From an uncultured Porphyromonas sp. (GTDB lineage Bacteria; Bacteroidota; Bacteroidia; Bacteroidales; Porphyromonadaceae), in contig CAMCJO010000111.1 in the NCBI GenBank assembly GCA_945875135.1, forward strand, positions 1 through 7,198: a DNA stretch of 7,198 nucleotides. Reading direction: 5' to 3'. Each line of letters opens with the position of its first letter. Positions within the stretch are counted from its first letter, which is position 1. A program made the translations under genes and the position numbers. The notes under the pieces are model-generated. The model saw nothing but the letters and a program-made list of their open reading frames with translations. It ran no database searches and had not been told where the DNA came from. Shown in pieces: positions 6,923 through 7,198 of the stretch.

Positions 6923-7135
6923 AGGCGCGAAAAAGCTCTTCTGAAGTATCACTGTCCGATAAAAGTCAGAAAGGGCACATCAAGGAGGCTCAACCCTAGA
7001 ATTGAACCGATTGAACTTTCGATTTTTGATTTCCAAAGCCCCCTTGAGCAAAAGACTCTTCTTCTGCTGAAAAACTATCGAATAGCAATACTTCCTGACT
7101 ACCCTACTTCGACCAATCTATAGTGTCCTTCGTAT
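6923..7135. other. AT-richer non-coding stretch without a supported gene
   Basis: Nothing here can be assigned. Composition shifts from the GC-rich codon use of the neighbours to more A and T. I see a short direct repeat of ATTGAAC near 7000-7020 and a weak 9-position hairpin with one mismatch at 7047-7068 (AGCAAAAGA / TCTTCTGCT). The last 15 bases (7121-7135) resemble a degraded copy of the following 22-bp repeat, about 10 of 15 positions alike. No tRNA, promoter consensus or transposase remnant was found on either strand. Confidence 0.4.
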
Positions 7136-7198
7136 GAAACTCTAGTTTCTTACCTAGGAAACTCCAGTTTCTTACCTATGAAACTCCAGTTTCTTACC
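7136..7198. repeat. 22-bp tandem repeat array, continuing past the window
   Basis: Two full units (7136-7157, 7158-7179) and 19 bases of a third (7180-7198) follow head to tail with no spacer. Each contains a 14-bp dyad, GAAACTCCAGTTTC (CT instead of CC at the centre in unit 1), then a linker TTACCTA plus one variable base. The units differ only at one dyad-centre base and the last linker base. The period is not a multiple of three and stop codons recur, so it is not a coding repeat. The copy number is unknown because the window ends inside it. Confidence 0.92.

Noticed and set aside
7047..7068. Hairpin as an intrinsic terminator or small RNA end
   Set aside because: The stem is AT-rich, has a mismatch in the middle and no T-tract follows. 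It could easily arise by chance.
6878..7123. 81-codon open frame on the plus strand starting at GTG
   Set aside because: The start lies inside the stem of the first hairpin, there is no recognisable domain, and codon use is unlike the neighbouring genes. It is most likely chance in an AT-richer spacer.
7136..7198. CRISPR array
   Set aside because: The repeats are directly adjacent with no unique spacers, the unit is only 22 bp, and no cas gene is in the window.

Overview
The window looks like a core-genome segment of a GC-rich Porphyromonas-type Bacteroidota. The evidence is as follows. There is a PorT-like type IX secretion barrel. There are TAnnTTTG promoter elements of the Bacteroidota type and few Shine-Dalgarno sequences. 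GlyRS is of the single-chain type, and SurE and LpxB are adjacent. Coding GC is higher than I associate with P. gingivalis, so a relative such as the P. asaccharolytica/uenonis group is plausible. That placement is inference, not a match.

Left part (1-3378, plus strand): the 3' half of glyS (window-truncated), an FKBP-fold lipoprotein whose start codon overlaps the glyS stop, then surE (5'/3'-nucleotidase) and lpxB (lipid A disaccharide synthase). The gaps are -11, 34 and 19 nt, so the four could be one transcription unit. The lpxB stop converges on porT with a 16-nt gap, and the two gene ends form an inverted repeat.

Middle (3395-6859): porT runs on the minus strand and is divergent from upp (uracil phosphoribosyltransferase). 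Two TAnnTTTG elements lie back to back in the 90-nt gap, which moves the likely porT start inward to a GTG. upp is followed after 12 nt by a 645-aa U32-family protein of the RlhA size class (rRNA cytidine hydroxylation in E. coli), which uses a TTG start.

Right end (6860-7198): 339 nt without a convincing gene. It is visibly more AT-rich than its neighbours. It opens with inverted repeats that can form two mutually exclusive hairpins and ends in a 22-bp tandem repeat with an internal dyad, which runs off the window. This is the least ordinary part. The rest is housekeeping and envelope biogenesis (translation, periplasmic folding, lipid A, T9SS, pyrimidine salvage, RNA modification). I see no mobile element, CRISPR array, tRNA, rRNA or novel multi-gene system.
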